Positions 11,120-25,900 of a DNA stretch of 64,000 nt are shown here, in pieces. Numbering within the stretch: the first letter of the stretch is position 1; every line of letters begins with the position of its first letter. The DNA is from Sisyra terminalis. Its lineage: Eukaryota > Arthropoda > Insecta > Neuroptera > Sisyridae. Below the pieces are notes generated by a model. The model searched no databases. It had not been told where the DNA came from and saw only the letters and a program-made list of their open reading frames with translations. Where the stretch lies: NCBI GenBank assembly GCA_958496175.1, contig OY292276.1, positions 28,731,949-28,795,948 of the forward strand. Direction: 5' to 3'. The translations under genes were made by a program, and so were the position numbers.

Positions 11120-11934
11120 AAGAAACCTCTATACAATCATGGAACTAAACTTTCATTTAATACATTTGGTACTTGTTATGTGCCAAAGAAACAACGATCC
11201 CAACACCAAAAATGCTGATTATTTGAGGCACAGGCTCAGATATTTTTTCAGTCGTTATAAAATAACCAAGGTCCGACCGGCGCGGCCTCTAGAGTTATTT
11301 ATCAATTACGGAAATTAAATTAACATAACGACGCGCTAGATTTAAATTTTCAAGATCTATGTATAATAAAGCTAAGTAAGAAAAATATATAGGTATTTAT
11401 TAGATAAGAGAATAGAATTTTAACTAAATCTACGATTGTCCAGAGAAATGCTAAAACGAAAAGTATTGTTGTATTATTTAGTTACTGCACCATTACTATA
11501 TGATTTCCATTTATTATTCGGGTAGAAACTTAAGAATGTTTAGAGAATTTGACGAACTAATTTTGAAAATATTTTTTGTTACCTAAAACTTCGTTTCTTA
11601 AATTATAATGCATTTGGCGACATTGAATTGTAAAAAAAATATCTAAATAGCCTAAATGAAATTTATTTATGTTGCAGCTTTTTGTCAAAACTAGTCAGCT
11701 TAAAAATTTTATTTTGAAGGAGGGAAAGAGCTGCTCTACTCTGGCACTGCAGGTTTTAATTCTTGTAAATAATAAATTGAATTATGAAAGAACCAAAAAA
11801 GAATTTCATATATAATACTTGTGTGAATATTAGTATTCAAAATATATTTTACCAATAAATAAAATATTCACCCATGAACGGGTTGGAATTATAAGATATG
11901 TCTGAATTATTAACACTTCTTTGAAAGAAATTGC

Positions 11935-11950
11935 GATCCCCGAAGGGATC
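11935..11950 (-). terminator. Histone 3' hairpin, H4 left
   Basis: On the minus strand, stem GATCCC/GGGATC with loop TTCG. C(UUCG)G is one of the most stable RNA tetraloops. It lies 31 nt after the H4 stop, with TTTCAAAGAAG downstream as a probable U7-binding element. Confidence 0.85.
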
Positions 11951-11981
11951 TTGTCGAATAATATTAGTTTTGTTGGTTAAC

Positions 11982-12947
<966 letters not shown>

Positions 12948-12970
12948 ATTTTCCTATCAATTATTTCTTT

Positions 12971-12985
12971 GGCCCTTTTAGGGCC
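12971..12985 (+). terminator. Histone 3' hairpin, H3 left
   Basis: GGCCCT/AGGGCC with only TTT between the stems (15 nt in all), or a 5-bp stem with loop TTTTA. The usual metazoan loop is 4 nt. It lies 23 nt after the stop, with CATAAAGAG downstream as a probable U7 site. Confidence 0.8.
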
Positions 12986-13661
12986 TGAAATTTTTTTCAT
13001 AAAGAGTAATACAAAAGACATTCAATGTAATGAGAAGGCAACTTCTTAAAGAAAAATCCCGTTTATGTAACAATTCAACTAGGTTATTCTGAATATATCA
13101 ATAACAGATGCCTGCAAAAATATACTTTTCAATTTTTTTTTTTGCTATAATAGTGTGAAATATTTTTCGCGTTTATTTCAAATATGGAATCTACTTTTTT
13201 TCATAAATTAAAGATTTCTCTTAAAATGAGGAACAGATTATGGATGAAGAGTAAAGAACGTATTATTTTAAAAAAAATATCTATTTCCATGGGATGAATA
13301 TTTTAAGGAACAACAAATTAAACATAGAAATAGTATTATACTTAGAGGGCGCTACATTAAGCAACCACAACGCACACATCGTCCATTTTAGTGGTAAATA
13401 TATGATTCTTGATGTCATTGTTTTCGACAACAAAAAAACTCAACGACCCACTTTAAATTGGACGCCATTTAAAAAACAAACATGGCGATGAAGAGAATAT
13501 CTTTGCACGATTCAGCAAGGAATTTGCGACTGGAAGTAAATGTTCTACTAGAAGATGCTGAATGTTTGTTCACAATTAAATATAATTATGTTAAATAACT
13601 TAGGTGAAATTAATGTCAGTGTAAAGCGAACAGTCATAAAAATATATATAATATACACATA

Positions 13662-16088
13662 TCTATACTAATATATAAAATTCTTGCGTCTGTCTGTACA
13701 TTTCGATTTTGAACCCAATTTTAGGGTAAATATTTGTTTCAAGAGGGCCTTATTCCGAATTTAACATTTTTAAAATTTTTTTTCTGTCTGTCTGTGTGTC
13801 CCGATTTAACTAAAGAACGTAACAACCGAATTTAATGAAATTTGGTATTAAGATACAACACACTTTCCCACAGACTATAGGCTACTTATCATTCCAAAAA
13901 AATAATAAGGGAAGGTATTCCCTAGGGATGAAAACATAAATTTTTACACTAGACTGGTGAGTTATATATCATTGGAAAGGTAATTTAAAGTTTGAAAATA
14001 ATCTGTAAAAATATTTTAAGTTAAACTGATAAAAAGCACAGTATATTCAATTTAAATTTTGAAACATTGCCTCTTTGAAATATAAACCTTTATATGTATA
14101 AAACACATAGTTTATGTTAATAGCGTAATGGCTTAAGTTTCTGACATTCTGATCCTCCTAATTATAAAGACGTGGGTTCGGATCTTACAGCAAACTTTTT
14201 TTTTTTATTTTTATTTTTTACAAAATTGTTGTAAATAAACCTTTAGAGTTACTCAATATTGAAATATTAACAAAAAAAAATAATAGTAGTAGTAGTAATA
14301 ATAATAATAGTAATTAAACTTAAAGTAAATACGTTTTTAAAACCGTGCATACGTTTTAAAATAAAATCCTGTATTTATATATCGCCTCTGATTGATGAAA
14401 TTTTAATATTCGATGTATTCCTTTTAAGAAGTAATCAACTGATAAGAATTTTTTTTTGAAAATTCCTACCCTAAAAGAGTAAAGGGAGTGACTAAGTTTG
14501 TATGAGAAAATTTTAAGTTAATCAACAATCGAAATTTTGAATTTAATAAGTGCAATTAATAAATAAATTATTAATTATAAGTTTCTGTTTTTGTTTTATC
14601 ATTTTAGTAACAACGTTTTAAATAACGTTATTTCACTAAATTAGTATGAAAGTATATGTAGTACTTATACTAACAAACCGATTTTTAATTTTTGTTTGTT
14701 TTTCAATAATCAAACTTTTTAAAATTTAATTTTTATGAACCAATGATTGTGACCTGGAGCAATTATTTATTCTGCTGAAAAACATTAATGGAGCAATTTT
14801 TTGTCATATATTTCATTATCAATCAAAATATAAAATCTTCCAAACTAACTTTTCTTCGGTATTCAGAAAAATTGTTCTTGAAAATATATAAAATATTCTT
14901 ATTTCCTTCCACGTTTTCTACCTGTTTCCAACAATTTTGTATGTATAACGTCTAAATGTGCAAAATCGAATTGCTTTTTAGTAATGATGATCAAAATAAA
15001 GAAGGTCATAAGTTTTTTCATTTTACATTGTCTTTTCCAAATAAAAGGATATTTTTGTCGATGAAATTTGGAAAATGTTTTTCTTATACGATGCAGATAT
15101 ATAATAAGAAAGGGTTTTTGTTAATTTCTCCCCTAAAAAAGTGAAAAATGGTGGCAAAGTTAGTACGGCATAACGTCTATCAAACAATCGAAATTTCAAA
15201 TTTAATTATCAAAATATGTTCGTAATAGGCGCAACGTTTTATCGCTTAAAATAAAACAATGTTGATTTATTATTAGATTCAAAAACGTAGGATCTGCTGA
15301 AAAATTTAAACTCTATTATACATATATATATATATCTGAAAAAGGTTAAGTTCATAAATGAGCATTAAGTTTTTTAGCTTTCACATATTGTAAACCTAAA
15401 AATCCGAAATACGTTTTCACAAATAAATACATTAGTGAGCGAATATCGAGAAGCGAGCAATTCGGTGAACTAAAAGAAAATGGTTTAATTATATAGTTGA
15501 AATTCAGATATTTTAATAATAAGTGCATAGATACACAATGGTTATACTTGATTATGGAGGAACTGGGTTTTGTGCAATTGAACAAATTTTAATTTCGTGG
15601 TAGTTTAGTAAATTGTGAAATGGTTTCGAGAAAAGGGTTCATTCGAGAGTCGAGACAATGAAGTGTGATTTTTAATACCATTCTAAATATCTAGGCGAGT
15701 GTTTTGATAACTTTTGACTGTTTTAAGTTATAGTTATGACTGAGTTTATGGAACTTAACGATAGTTTTTATTTATGAATATTTGCTGATTGATTTACGGA
15801 TTAATTGATTCACGGTAGGTATACGGTTTGTTTAGATACTTTTTAGATATTTATAATTATTTTTTGAAAATTAATTGGTTATTACAAAGAACAATTTTAT
15901 TCTTTGCAATAGTTTATTAAATGTGTATTTTTAAAGTTGACAAAATAGTGTTTTTAAGTATGATTATGGTTTTCGTAAAAGAAATAAGGAAAATAATAAT
16001 TTTCATATACCACTACAAATAGCAAATTTAAAAAAGAAAATATAATCTACACCTACGTTACGCAGACGAAGTCGCGGGGATCAGCTAG
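13662..16088 (+). mobile_element. Helitron-like non-autonomous element, left arm
   Basis: Begins TCTATACTAATATATAAAA and ends GTCGCGGGGATCAGCTAG followed by T. TC...CTAG-T ends with no inverted repeat or target duplication are the form of Helitron-type (rolling-circle) insertions, and the ACTTCGTCTGCGT end recurs at 20351. No Rep/helicase frame is seen in 2427 bp. It has two diverged internal copies around CAATCGAAATTT (about 14525 and 15185) and a tRNA-like stretch at 14116-14190. Class assignment is by terminus style only. Confidence 0.5.
14116..14190 (+). other. tRNA-like sequence inside the Helitron-like element
   Basis: An A-box-like TAGCGTAATGGC (14121-14132) is followed 43 nt later by a B-box-like GGTTCGGAT (14175-14183) whose flanks can form a T-arm-like stem. 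The spacing suits a Pol III internal promoter. It lacks a convincing acceptor stem, so it is a SINE-type or tRNA relic and not a working tRNA gene. In the right arm it occurs twice. Confidence 0.45.
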
Positions 16089-16118
16089 TAATATTATATA
16101 AGTAATATATTCTCACTG

Positions 16119-16314
16119 GTGAAAATATATTGGGTAGACCTAAGTGAATTAAAAAATAATTAAAGTATGTACCTATTTAGAGACAGAACGTGTCTATAGG
16201 AACAGTGTAAGATCCCCCCCCCCCCCCTCCACGAATTTAGTGATGGTTCCTGGATAGACATTTCTATTATTTTTTAATTCGCTAAGGTCTACCTAATAAA
16301 TAATATATTTTCAC
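16119..16314. repeat. Short palindromic unit around a poly-C run, left arm
   Basis: Inverted arms of about 45 bp (GTGAAAATATATT...GGTAGACCTAAGTGAATT and its reverse at about 16270-16314) flank about 100 bp containing a run of 13 or so C. It looks like a MITE; the class is unknown. The mirror copy is at about 22710-22905. Confidence 0.5.
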
Positions 16315-16526
16315 AAATCACTATGAATTTCAACATTTCTTTCCTGTTCTTCCGGTAGAATATTGTCTTCCATGTCCGAATTCACATCGGTATCAACATT
16401 TTCTGTCATTCGGTCTATCGCTATATTGTGTAGTAATGCACATATTTCTTCAATTTGTAATAATATAAATTCGACCGTAAGTTTTGAAAAATGAAATCTT
16501 TGGAAAAATGAGTACTGAATAAACAA
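16311..16526 (-). pseudogene. Harbinger-type nuclease C-terminal fragment, left arm
   Basis: A 71-codon open frame contains EEICALLHNIAIDRMTEN followed by an acidic tail (DSDMEDNILPEEQE-like). The 'C..LHNIAI' box and acidic end resemble the C-terminus of PIF/Harbinger (HARBI1-like) transposases. The catalytic DDE region is absent. Its duplicate is at 22495-22710. Confidence 0.55.
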
Positions 16527-16776
16527 TCGGGGAGATAGTTTATTTTATCCTGAAGATATGACTATTATTATGTGACAATACGCATGTTTTATCTATCTTC
16601 AGGATAAAATTTTATCTGGAAAATAAATGTCACCATCTAGGTGCGAAAAAACCGGACCTAAATAAAAATACCTATTGATAAATTGAGTTTAGTGCATATT
16701 AAAGTTCTTTATTTTGAAATGGTTTAAATTGTAAAAGGACATGTCTTTATGGTTAACTCTTTGAGAAAATAGTTGT

Positions 16777-16792
16777 GGCCCTTTACAGGGCC
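16777..16792 (-). terminator. Histone 3' hairpin, H2B copy B
   Basis: Minus strand: GGCCCT stem, GTAA loop (GNRA class), AGGGCC. CTCAAAGAG follows. Confidence 0.8.
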
Positions 16793-16824
16793 GATTTAAA
16801 CGGAGAGATGATGAATTACTAGGT

Positions 16825-17196
16825 TTACTTGGAACTAGTGTATTTAGTGACGGCTTTGGTGCCTTCACTGACGGCGTGCTTGGCTAATTCACCGGGCAAC
16901 AATAGACGCACTGCAGTTTGGATTTCCCGACTGGTGATTGTGGATCTTTTGTTGTAGTGAGCCAAACGAGAAGCTTCAGCGGCAATACGTTCGAAGATAT
17001 CGTTGACAAAGCTGTTCATGATGGACATGGCTTTGCTTGATACTCCAGTGTCAGGATGTACTTGTTTTAGAACTTTGTAGATGTAGATAGCGTAACTTTC
17101 CTTGCGCTTCCGCTTCTTCTTCTTGTCGGTCTTGGTAATATTTTTCTGGGCTTTTCCAGCCTTCTTGGCAGCTTTTCCACTTGTCTTTGGAGGCAT
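16825..17196 (-). CDS. His2B: Histone H2B, copy B
   Basis: Complete 123-residue H2B, same protein as copies A, C and D. At the nucleotide level it groups with copy C: both spell the codons before the C-terminal KAVTKY as GGCACC. It diverges from the intact H2A at 17487. The upstream TATA-like stretch is at about 17257-17265. Confidence 0.97.
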   Translation of the reverse strand: MPPKTSGKAAKKAGKAQKNITKTDKKKKRKRKESYAIYIYKVLKQVHPDTGVSSKAMSIMNSFVNDIFERIAAEASRLAHYNKRSTITSREIQTAVRLLLPGELAKHAVSEGTKAVTKYTSSK

Positions 17197-17861
<665 letters not shown>

Positions 17862-17898
17862 AATTCTTTCATTAGCCTAACTATCATCTTTATATTCA

Positions 17899-17915
17899 GG
17901 TCCCGTCAAGGGACC
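17899..17915 (+). terminator. Histone 3' hairpin, H2A copy B
   Basis: GGTCCC/GGGACC with 5-nt loop GTCAA, 37 nt after the stop; the same in all H2A copies. Confidence 0.75.
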
Positions 17916-18355
17916 GCAATCTTTGTTTTAAAGGTTAATAATCAAAGACATATGTATATACAACCTAGTTAATATTTATTATTTCTCAATCCTTTAAGTT
18001 AGGGACTTCTTTTTGAAATTATGTCGCATCTAGTTGTTAGCAAAAGCGTATGAGACCTCAAAAATATTATTCTATAAAACATGTTGGCCACAATTGAATT
18101 TATTATATTCGGTAATTCACAACTACTTTTTGTCGACTGGTAATTCCATTCCTGTTCAAATTGTACACGTCATAAATATGATAGATATTAAAGTTCAATT
18201 TTAAATGAACCTAGAAATTAAGTATATGATTATATAAAAATTAAAAGTAAATAGAAATTTTAACAACTGGACAAGAATTTTAACCTGAGAAATCATTTTT
18301 CGTAGTTAGATAATGTATACCTACAGTGAAGATAATGAAATAAGTAATTCTAAAT

Positions 18356-18700
18356 CAGAGTTCCCAAACTTTTTTGTGTCGTAGACCTCTTGCCATGTTT
18401 TTCCGTGTTGGGTAGACCCCCTACTTACCTGATATTGATTTCCTGTAAATTTCTAACTGCAGTAAAGTTTAGTATTAAAACCTTAAAGTAAAAACAGGAA
18501 TTTTTACTTCATAGGTACTTTTATAAATAATTTATATGTCTTGATATTATAAGATAGTATGATGTAAGTAAATAGGTACTATCAGTGCATGTGTTGAGAT
18601 CCACTATCGTGGTCCACCAATTTTTTTTTCGCTGACGTAGACCGCTTGCAGGTTGTCATAGACCCCTAAGGGTCGATATAGACCACTTTGGGAATCACTG
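18356..18700. mobile_element. hAT-like MITE with 8-bp target duplication
   Basis: A 345-bp insert bounded by an exact 8-bp direct repeat TTCTAAAT (18348-18355 and 18701-18708). Its ends are inverted: CAGAGTTCCCAAACTTTTTT and, reversed, CAGTGATTCCCAAAGTGGTC. An 8-bp duplication with CAG.G..TTCCCAAA ends is the hallmark of hAT elements. No coding frame. The mirror position (20667-20674) and the copy-A spacer (about 7260) are empty sites, so insertion followed the palindrome. Confidence 0.88.
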
Positions 18701-18808
18701 TTCTAAATTAAGCGTGTTGGGATTATATCTTTGTATGGTTTGCGTGGGTTTAGCCATAAAATTTATTGTGCGAAACAAAAGTTTTTAATTGTCGAGATTA
18801 TTACAAAG

Positions 18809-20564
18809 GTATGTATTTATTTAGTAGCTAAGACCCACTGTTTTGTGGCAAACCCAAATATGTTTGAAATTCAAACTCGGGATTTACTAATTACTCTCAT
18901 TGGAATTTAATTTTTTTAAGTGAAATATAGTTGTTTCAGCAACGATTCGACGATTTTTCTACGCCATCGCAATTCATGGCAATCGAGAAGGATAATTTCC
19001 AGGATTTAGCTGTTATTTCCAAATTATCGTACTTTTAAATATACTTTAACATGTATGTAATTTACTTCAATTAAAGGAAATTGAACAATGTAAAATATTT
19101 ACTAATAATTATTACTATTTCTAAAATCATTGTCCAGTTTTCTGTATTGATCATATTTCATTTTAAGCAATTTAAATTTTTCAATGCTTAGTAATGTAAT
19201 GTTTTGTATTTCAATTTTTGTAAATAAAATGTAATTTTCAATCAAATTTTCATTTTTCTATATATATTATTTCAGGAATAAATTAAAAATTGAAAATGTC
19301 GCTTAAATCCAAACTGAAAAAAAGAAGATATCGTTATTATCGGCTGTGCTACTAAACTAGCGCCATCGGGACTTGTCAGCAAGGAATAGACCGAATAGAC
19401 CTTCTCGAGGAACAAAAAATTAACATTGAGTTAGCCTCCCATGGGAATTACTTGGAATAGGTTGAGAATATGTGTAGGTTTGAAAAAAAGAGAGAATGAA
19501 ATGTTACCAGAGAGTGACTTGTGTAAACACTACTTGTACTGACTTGTACCAAATCATAAACATTTTATTGTGACAAAAATTATTTTTAATATATTTTATG
19601 TACCTACTAGACCACGAATGCTAGTTGTTTCTATAATGAATTTATATAATACTATCCTGCTCTTTTTTAATTATATGTTTCCTTAACGTCACTGTTCTCT
19701 ACTTGTACTACCACATTCTTGAGAATATTCTTCAGTTGAATATATGTATATGTATATTGTACAATATATAATTGTACTCTACATAATAATTTTTAAATAC
19801 TTTCAATTAGTGATGTTTAAGTAGAATAATATTATAGTAATATCTTCATGTCTAGTACTTCATTTGTTTGGAATAAGTTTATGTTTTTTGTTTGTTTCCT
19901 CATTTCGGATACTGCTTGCAGAATATGTAGTCATTTTTCAAGGGTGATGGAGAAAACTCCAAGCACACTAAAAAATTTTAGTGATGAGATCAAAATCTCG
20001 GATCTTTCGAAATGAAGAAATTAATTCTCGGTGGCGAGATGTCCTGAACACAGTTCGGAATTGTTGGAGTGTCAATATCGATGTGCAGTTGATGCTCGTG
20101 TCGCTCGTATCACGTTGAATGTGATGTGATCGTGAACTAAAAAAAAAAAAAAAAATTCTTAAAAATATTACGCCAAAACATAATTTTTATAGATTGTTAG
20201 CTCTTCCATATCATCAAACTTATTTTTAAAACTGTTGTTGATTATGGTGAAAACTCTACTTCCTACCATTTCATATTGCTACTTTTTCAGAATTGGTCCC
20301 TTAATACTGCCTATTCGTGATTTTTGTAGTAAGTTTGATTTTTTTTTATACTAGCTAAATCCCGCGACTTCGTCTGTGTGACGTGGGTATAGATTATCAT
20401 ATTTTGCAATTCAAATTGCTTCGGGTTGTAAAAGACCAGCGGGACGGATGAGTGATAACACAATAATTGATACCTCAATAGAATTTTTATTTATGATTTC
20501 GGGATGTTAGATTGAATAATAACCTATTCAATATTAAACTCAAGAATTGCAACCATTTTAAGAA
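18809..20564. other. Asymmetric centre of the palindrome
   Basis: About 1.75 kb between the arms. It has no gene. Stretches at about 19500-19770 match, in the same direction, the copy-A spacer at about 9180-9410, so the centre is partly deleted spacer. The part from about 19860 to 20340 matches nothing else in the window. It includes a 15-bp A run at about 20139. Confidence 0.65.
20351..20405 (-). mobile_element. Helitron-like 3' end fragment
   Basis: CTAGCTAAATCCCGCGACTT then CGTCTGTGTGACG matches, with changes, the 3' terminus of the element at 16040-16088. Only the end is present, at the inner edge of the right arm. Confidence 0.5.
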
Positions 20565-21105
20565 TTTAAGCCTAATTGACTATCGCAAAATTCGAAGATT
20601 AAAAACTTTTGTTTCGCACAATAAACCCACGCAAACCATACAAAGATATAATCCCAACACCCTTAATTTAGAATTACTTATTTCATTATCTTCACTGTAG
20701 GTATACATTATCTAACTACGAAAAATGATTTCTCAGGTTAAAATTCTTGTCCAGTTGTTAAAATTTCTATTTACTTTTAATTTTTATATAATCATATACT
20801 TAATTTCTAGGTTCATTTAAAATTGAACTTTAATATCTATCATATTTATGACGTGTACAATTTGAACAGGAATGGAATTACCAGTCGACAAAAAGTAGTT
20901 GTGAATTACCGAATATAATAAATTCAATTGTGGCCAACATGTTTTATAGAATAATATTTTTGAGGTCTCATACGCTTTTGCTAACAACTAGATGCGACAT
21001 AATTTCAAAAAGAAGTCCCTAACTTAAAGGATTGAGAAATAATAAATATTAACTAGGTTGTATATACATATGTCTTTGATTATTAACCTTTAAAACAAAG
21101 ATTGC

Positions 21106-21122
21106 GGTCCCTTGACGGGACC
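21106..21122 (-). terminator. Histone 3' hairpin, H2A copy C
   Basis: Minus strand: GGTCCC, loop GTCAA, GGGACC; identical to copies A, B and D. Confidence 0.75.
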
Positions 21123-21159
21123 TGAATATAAAGATGATAGTTAGGCTAATGAAAGAATT

Positions 21160-21824
<665 letters not shown>

Positions 21825-22196
21825 ATGCCTCCAAAGACAAGTGGAAAAGCTGCCAAGAAGGCTGGAAAAGCCCAGAAAAATATTACCAAGACCGACAAGA
21901 AGAAGAAGCGGAAGCGCAAGGAAAGTTACGCTATCTACATCTACAAAGTTCTAAAACAAGTACATCCTGACACTGGAGTATCAAGCAAAGCCATGTCCAT
22001 CATGAACAGCTTTGTCAACGATATCTTCGAACGTATTGCCGCTGAAGCTTCTCGTTTGGCTCACTACAACAAAAGATCCACAATCACCAGTCGGGAAATC
22101 CAAACTGCAGTGCGTCTATTGTTGCCCGGTGAATTAGCCAAGCACGCCGTCAGTGAAGGCACCAAAGCCGTCACTAAATACACTAGTTCCAAGTAA
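21825..22196 (+). CDS. His2B: Histone H2B, copy C
   Basis: Complete 123-residue H2B, same protein as the other three copies and the mirror partner of copy B (shared GGCACC spelling before the C-terminal KAVTKY). TATA-like stretch at about 21756-21764. Confidence 0.97.
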   Translation: MPPKTSGKAAKKAGKAQKNITKTDKKKKRKRKESYAIYIYKVLKQVHPDTGVSSKAMSIMNSFVNDIFERIAAEASRLAHYNKRSTITSREIQTAVRLLLPGELAKHAVSEGTKAVTKYTSSK

Positions 22197-22228
22197 ACCT
22201 AGTAATTCATCATCTCTCCGTTTAAATC

Positions 22229-22244
22229 GGCCCTGTAAAGGGCC
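22229..22244 (+). terminator. Histone 3' hairpin, H2B copy C
   Basis: GGCCCT, loop GTAA, AGGGCC, 32 nt after the stop; CTCAAAGAG 15 nt downstream as the likely U7 element. Confidence 0.8.
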
Positions 22245-22494
22245 ACAACTATTTTCTCAAAGAGTTAACCATAAAGACATGTCCTTTTACAATTTAAACC
22301 ATTTCAAAATAAAGAACTTTAATATGCACTAAACTCAATTTATCAATAGGTATTTTTATTTAGGTCCGGTTTTTTCGCACCTAGATGGTGACATTTATTT
22401 TCCAGATAAAATTTTATCCTGAAGATAGATAAAACATGCGTATTGTCACATAATAATAGTCATATCTTCAGGATAAAATAAACTATCTCCCCGA

Positions 22495-22710
22495 TTGTTT
22501 ATTCAGTACTCATTTTTCCAAAGATTTCATTTTTCAAAACTTACGGTCGAATTTATATTATTACAAATTGAAGAAATATGTGCATTACTACACAATATAG
22601 CGATAGACCGAATGACAGAAAATGTTGATACCGATGTGAATTCGGACATGGAAGACAATATTCTACCGGAAGAACAGGAAAGAAATGTTGAAATTCATAG
22701 TGATTTGTGA
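22495..22710 (+). pseudogene. Harbinger-type nuclease C-terminal fragment, right arm
   Basis: Mirror duplicate of 16311-16526, encoding the same 71 residues (CALLHNIAIDRMTEN plus acidic tail). Not a functional transposase. Confidence 0.55.
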
Positions 22711-22933
22711 AAATATATTATTTATTAGGTAGACCTTAGCGAATTAAAAAATAATAGAAATGTCTATCCAGGAACCATCACTAAATTCGTGGAGGGGGGG
22801 GGGGGGGGATCTTACACTGTTCCTATAGACACGTTCTGTCTCTAAATAGGTACATACTTTAATTATTTTTTAATTCACTTAGGTCTACCCAATATATTTT
22901 CACCAGTGAGAATATATTACTTATATAATATTA

Positions 22934-25900
22934 CTAGCTGATCCCCGCGACTTCGTCTGCGTAACGTAGGTGTAGATTATATTTTCTTTTTTAAATTTGC
23001 TATTTGTAGTGGTATATGAAAATTATTATTTTCCTTATTTCTTTTACGAAAACCATAATCATACTTAAAAACACTATTTTGTCAACTTTAAAAATACACA
23101 TTTAATAAACTATTGCAAAGAATAAAATTGTTCTTTGTAATAACCAATTAATTTTCAAAAAATAATTATAAATATCTAAAAAGTATCTAAACAAACCGTA
23201 TACCTACCGTGAATCAATTAATCCGTAAATCAATCAGCAAATATTCATAAATAAAAACTATCGTTAAGTTCCATAAACTCAGTCATAACTATAACTTAAA
23301 ACAGTCAAAAGTTATCAAAACACTCGCCTAGATATTTAGAATGGTATTAAAAATCACACTTCATTGTCTCGACTCTCGAATGAACCCTTTTCTCGAAACC
23401 ATTTCACAATTTACTAAACTACCACGAAATTAAAATTTGTTCAATTGCACAAAACCCAGTTCCTCCATAATCAAGTATAACCATTGTGTATCTATGCACT
23501 TATTATTAAAATATCTGAATTTCAACTATATAATTAAACCATTTTCTTTTAGTTCACCGAATTGCTCGCTTCTCGATATTCGCTCACTAATGTATTTATT
23601 TGTGAAAACGTATTTCGGATTTTTAGGTTTACAATATGTGAAAGCTAAAAAACTTAATGCTCATTTATGAACTTAACCTTTTTCAGATATATATATATAT
23701 GTATAATAGAGTTTAAATTTTTCAGCAGATCCTACGTTTTTGAATCTAATAATAAATCAACATTGTTTTATTTTAAGCGATAAAACGTTGCGCCTATTAC
23801 GAACATATTTTGATAATTAAATTTGAAATTTCGATTGTTTGATAGACGTTATGCCGTACTAACTTTGCCACCATTTTTCACTTTTTTAGGGGAGAAATTA
23901 ACAAAAACCCTTTCTTATTATATATCTGCATCGTATAAGAAAAACATTTTCCAAATTTCATCGACAAAAATATCCTTTTATTTGGAAAAGACAATGTAAA
24001 ATGAAAAAACTTATGACCTTCTTTATTTTGATCATCATTACTAAAAAGCAATTCGATTTTGCACATTTAGACGTTATACATACAAAATTGTTGGAAACAG
24101 GTAGAAAACGTGGAAGGAAATAAGAATATTTTATATATTTTCAAGAACAATTTTTCTGAATACCGAAGAAAAGTTAGTTTGGAAGATTTTATATTTTGAT
24201 TGATAATGAAATATATGACAAAAAATTGCTCCATTAATGTTTTTCAGCAGAATAAATAATTGCTCCAGGTCACAATCATTGGTTCATAAAAATTAAATTT
24301 TAAAAAGTTTGATTATTGAAAAACAAACAAAAATTAAAAATCGGTTTGTTAGTATAAGTACTACATATACTTTCATACTAATTTAGTGAAATAACGTTAT
24401 TTAAAACGTTGTTACTAAAATGATAAAACAAAAACAGAAACTTATAATTAATAATTTATTTATTAATTGCACTTATTAAATTCAAAATTTCGATTGTTGA
24501 TTAACTTAAAATTTTCTCATACAAACTTAGTCACTCCCTTTACTCTTTTAGGGTAGGAATTTTCAAAAAAAAATTCTTATCAGTTGATTACTTCTTAAAA
24601 GGAATACATCGAATATTAAAATTTCATCAATCAGAGGCGATATATAAATACAGGATTTTATTTTAAAACGTATGCACGGTTTTAAAAACGTATTTACTTT
24701 AAGTTTAATTACTATTATTATTATTACTACTACTACTATTATTTTTTTTTGTTAATATTTCAATATTGAGTAACTCTAAAGGTTTATTTACAACAATTTT
24801 GTAAAAAATAAAAATAAAAAAAAAAAGTTTGCTGTAAGATCCGAACCCACGTCTTTATAATTAGGAGGATCAGAATGTCAGAAACTTAAGCCATTACGCT
24901 ATTAACATAAACTATGTGTTTTATACATATAAAGGTTTATATTTCAAAGAGGCAATGTTTCAAAATTTAAATTGAATATACTGTGCTTTTTATCAGTTTA
25001 ACTTAAAATATTTTTACAGATTATTTTCAAACTTTAAATTACCTTTCCAATGATATATAACTCACCAGTCTAGTGTAAAAATTTATGTTTTCATCCCTAG
25101 GGAATACCTTCCCTTATTATTTTTTTGGAATGATAAGTAGCCTATAGTCTGTGGGAAAGTGTGTTGTATCTTAATACCAAATTTCATTAAATTCGGTTGT
25201 TACGTTCTTTAGTTAAATCGGGACACACAGACAGACAGAAAAAAAATTTTAAAAATGTTAAATTCGGAATAAGGCCCTCTTGAAACAAATATTTACCCTA
25301 AAATTGGGTTCAAAATCGAAATGTACAGACAGACGCAAGAATTTTATATATTAGTATAGATAAGTTTAATTACTATTATTATTATTACTACTACTACTAT
25401 TATTTTTTTTTGTTAATATTTCAATATTGAGTAACTCTAAAGGTTTATTTACAACAATTTTGTAAAAAATAAAAATAAAAAAAAAAAGTTTGCTGTAAGA
25501 TCCGAACCCACGTCTTTATAATTAGGAGGATCAGAATGTCAGAAACTTAAGCCATTACGCTATTAACATAAACTATGTGTTTTATACATATAAAGGTTTA
25601 TATTTCAAAGAGGCAATGTTTCAAAATTTAAATTGAATATACTGTGCTTTTTATCAGTTTAACTTAAAATATTTTTACAGATTATTTTCAAACTTTAAAT
25701 TACCTTTCCAATGATATATAACTCACCAGTCTAGTGTAAAAATTTATGTTTTCATCCCTAGGGAATACCTTCCCTTATTATTTTTTTGGAATGATAAGTA
25801 GCCTATAGTCTGTGGGAAAGTGTGTTGTATCTTAATACCAAATTTCATTAAATTCGGTTGTTACGTTCTTTAGTTAAATCGGGACACACAGACAGACAGA

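Larger units (their letters stand above)
5858..11934. other. Spacer between copy A and H4/H3, left arm
   Basis: About 6 kb without a functional gene. Recognised parts are the foldback element (6163-7136), a piggyBac fragment (8059-8460), a small MITE-like unit (9822-10030) and an inverted-repeat unit (10779-11119). The small open frames here, such as 9530-9823, are matched in the right arm only because the arms are duplicates; none resembles a known protein. Confidence 0.6.
12986..16776. other. Spacer between H3 and H2B copy B, left arm
   Basis: 3.8 kb with no functional gene. It is mostly the Helitron-like element (13662-16088), then a palindromic unit and a Harbinger fragment (16119-16526) and a poly-C run at about 16215-16227. 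Confidence 0.6.

Noticed and set aside
16215..16227. Poly-C run as a structured (G-quadruplex) element
   Set aside because: A single homopolymer inside a small MITE. It differs in length between arms, so it is more likely slippage than function.
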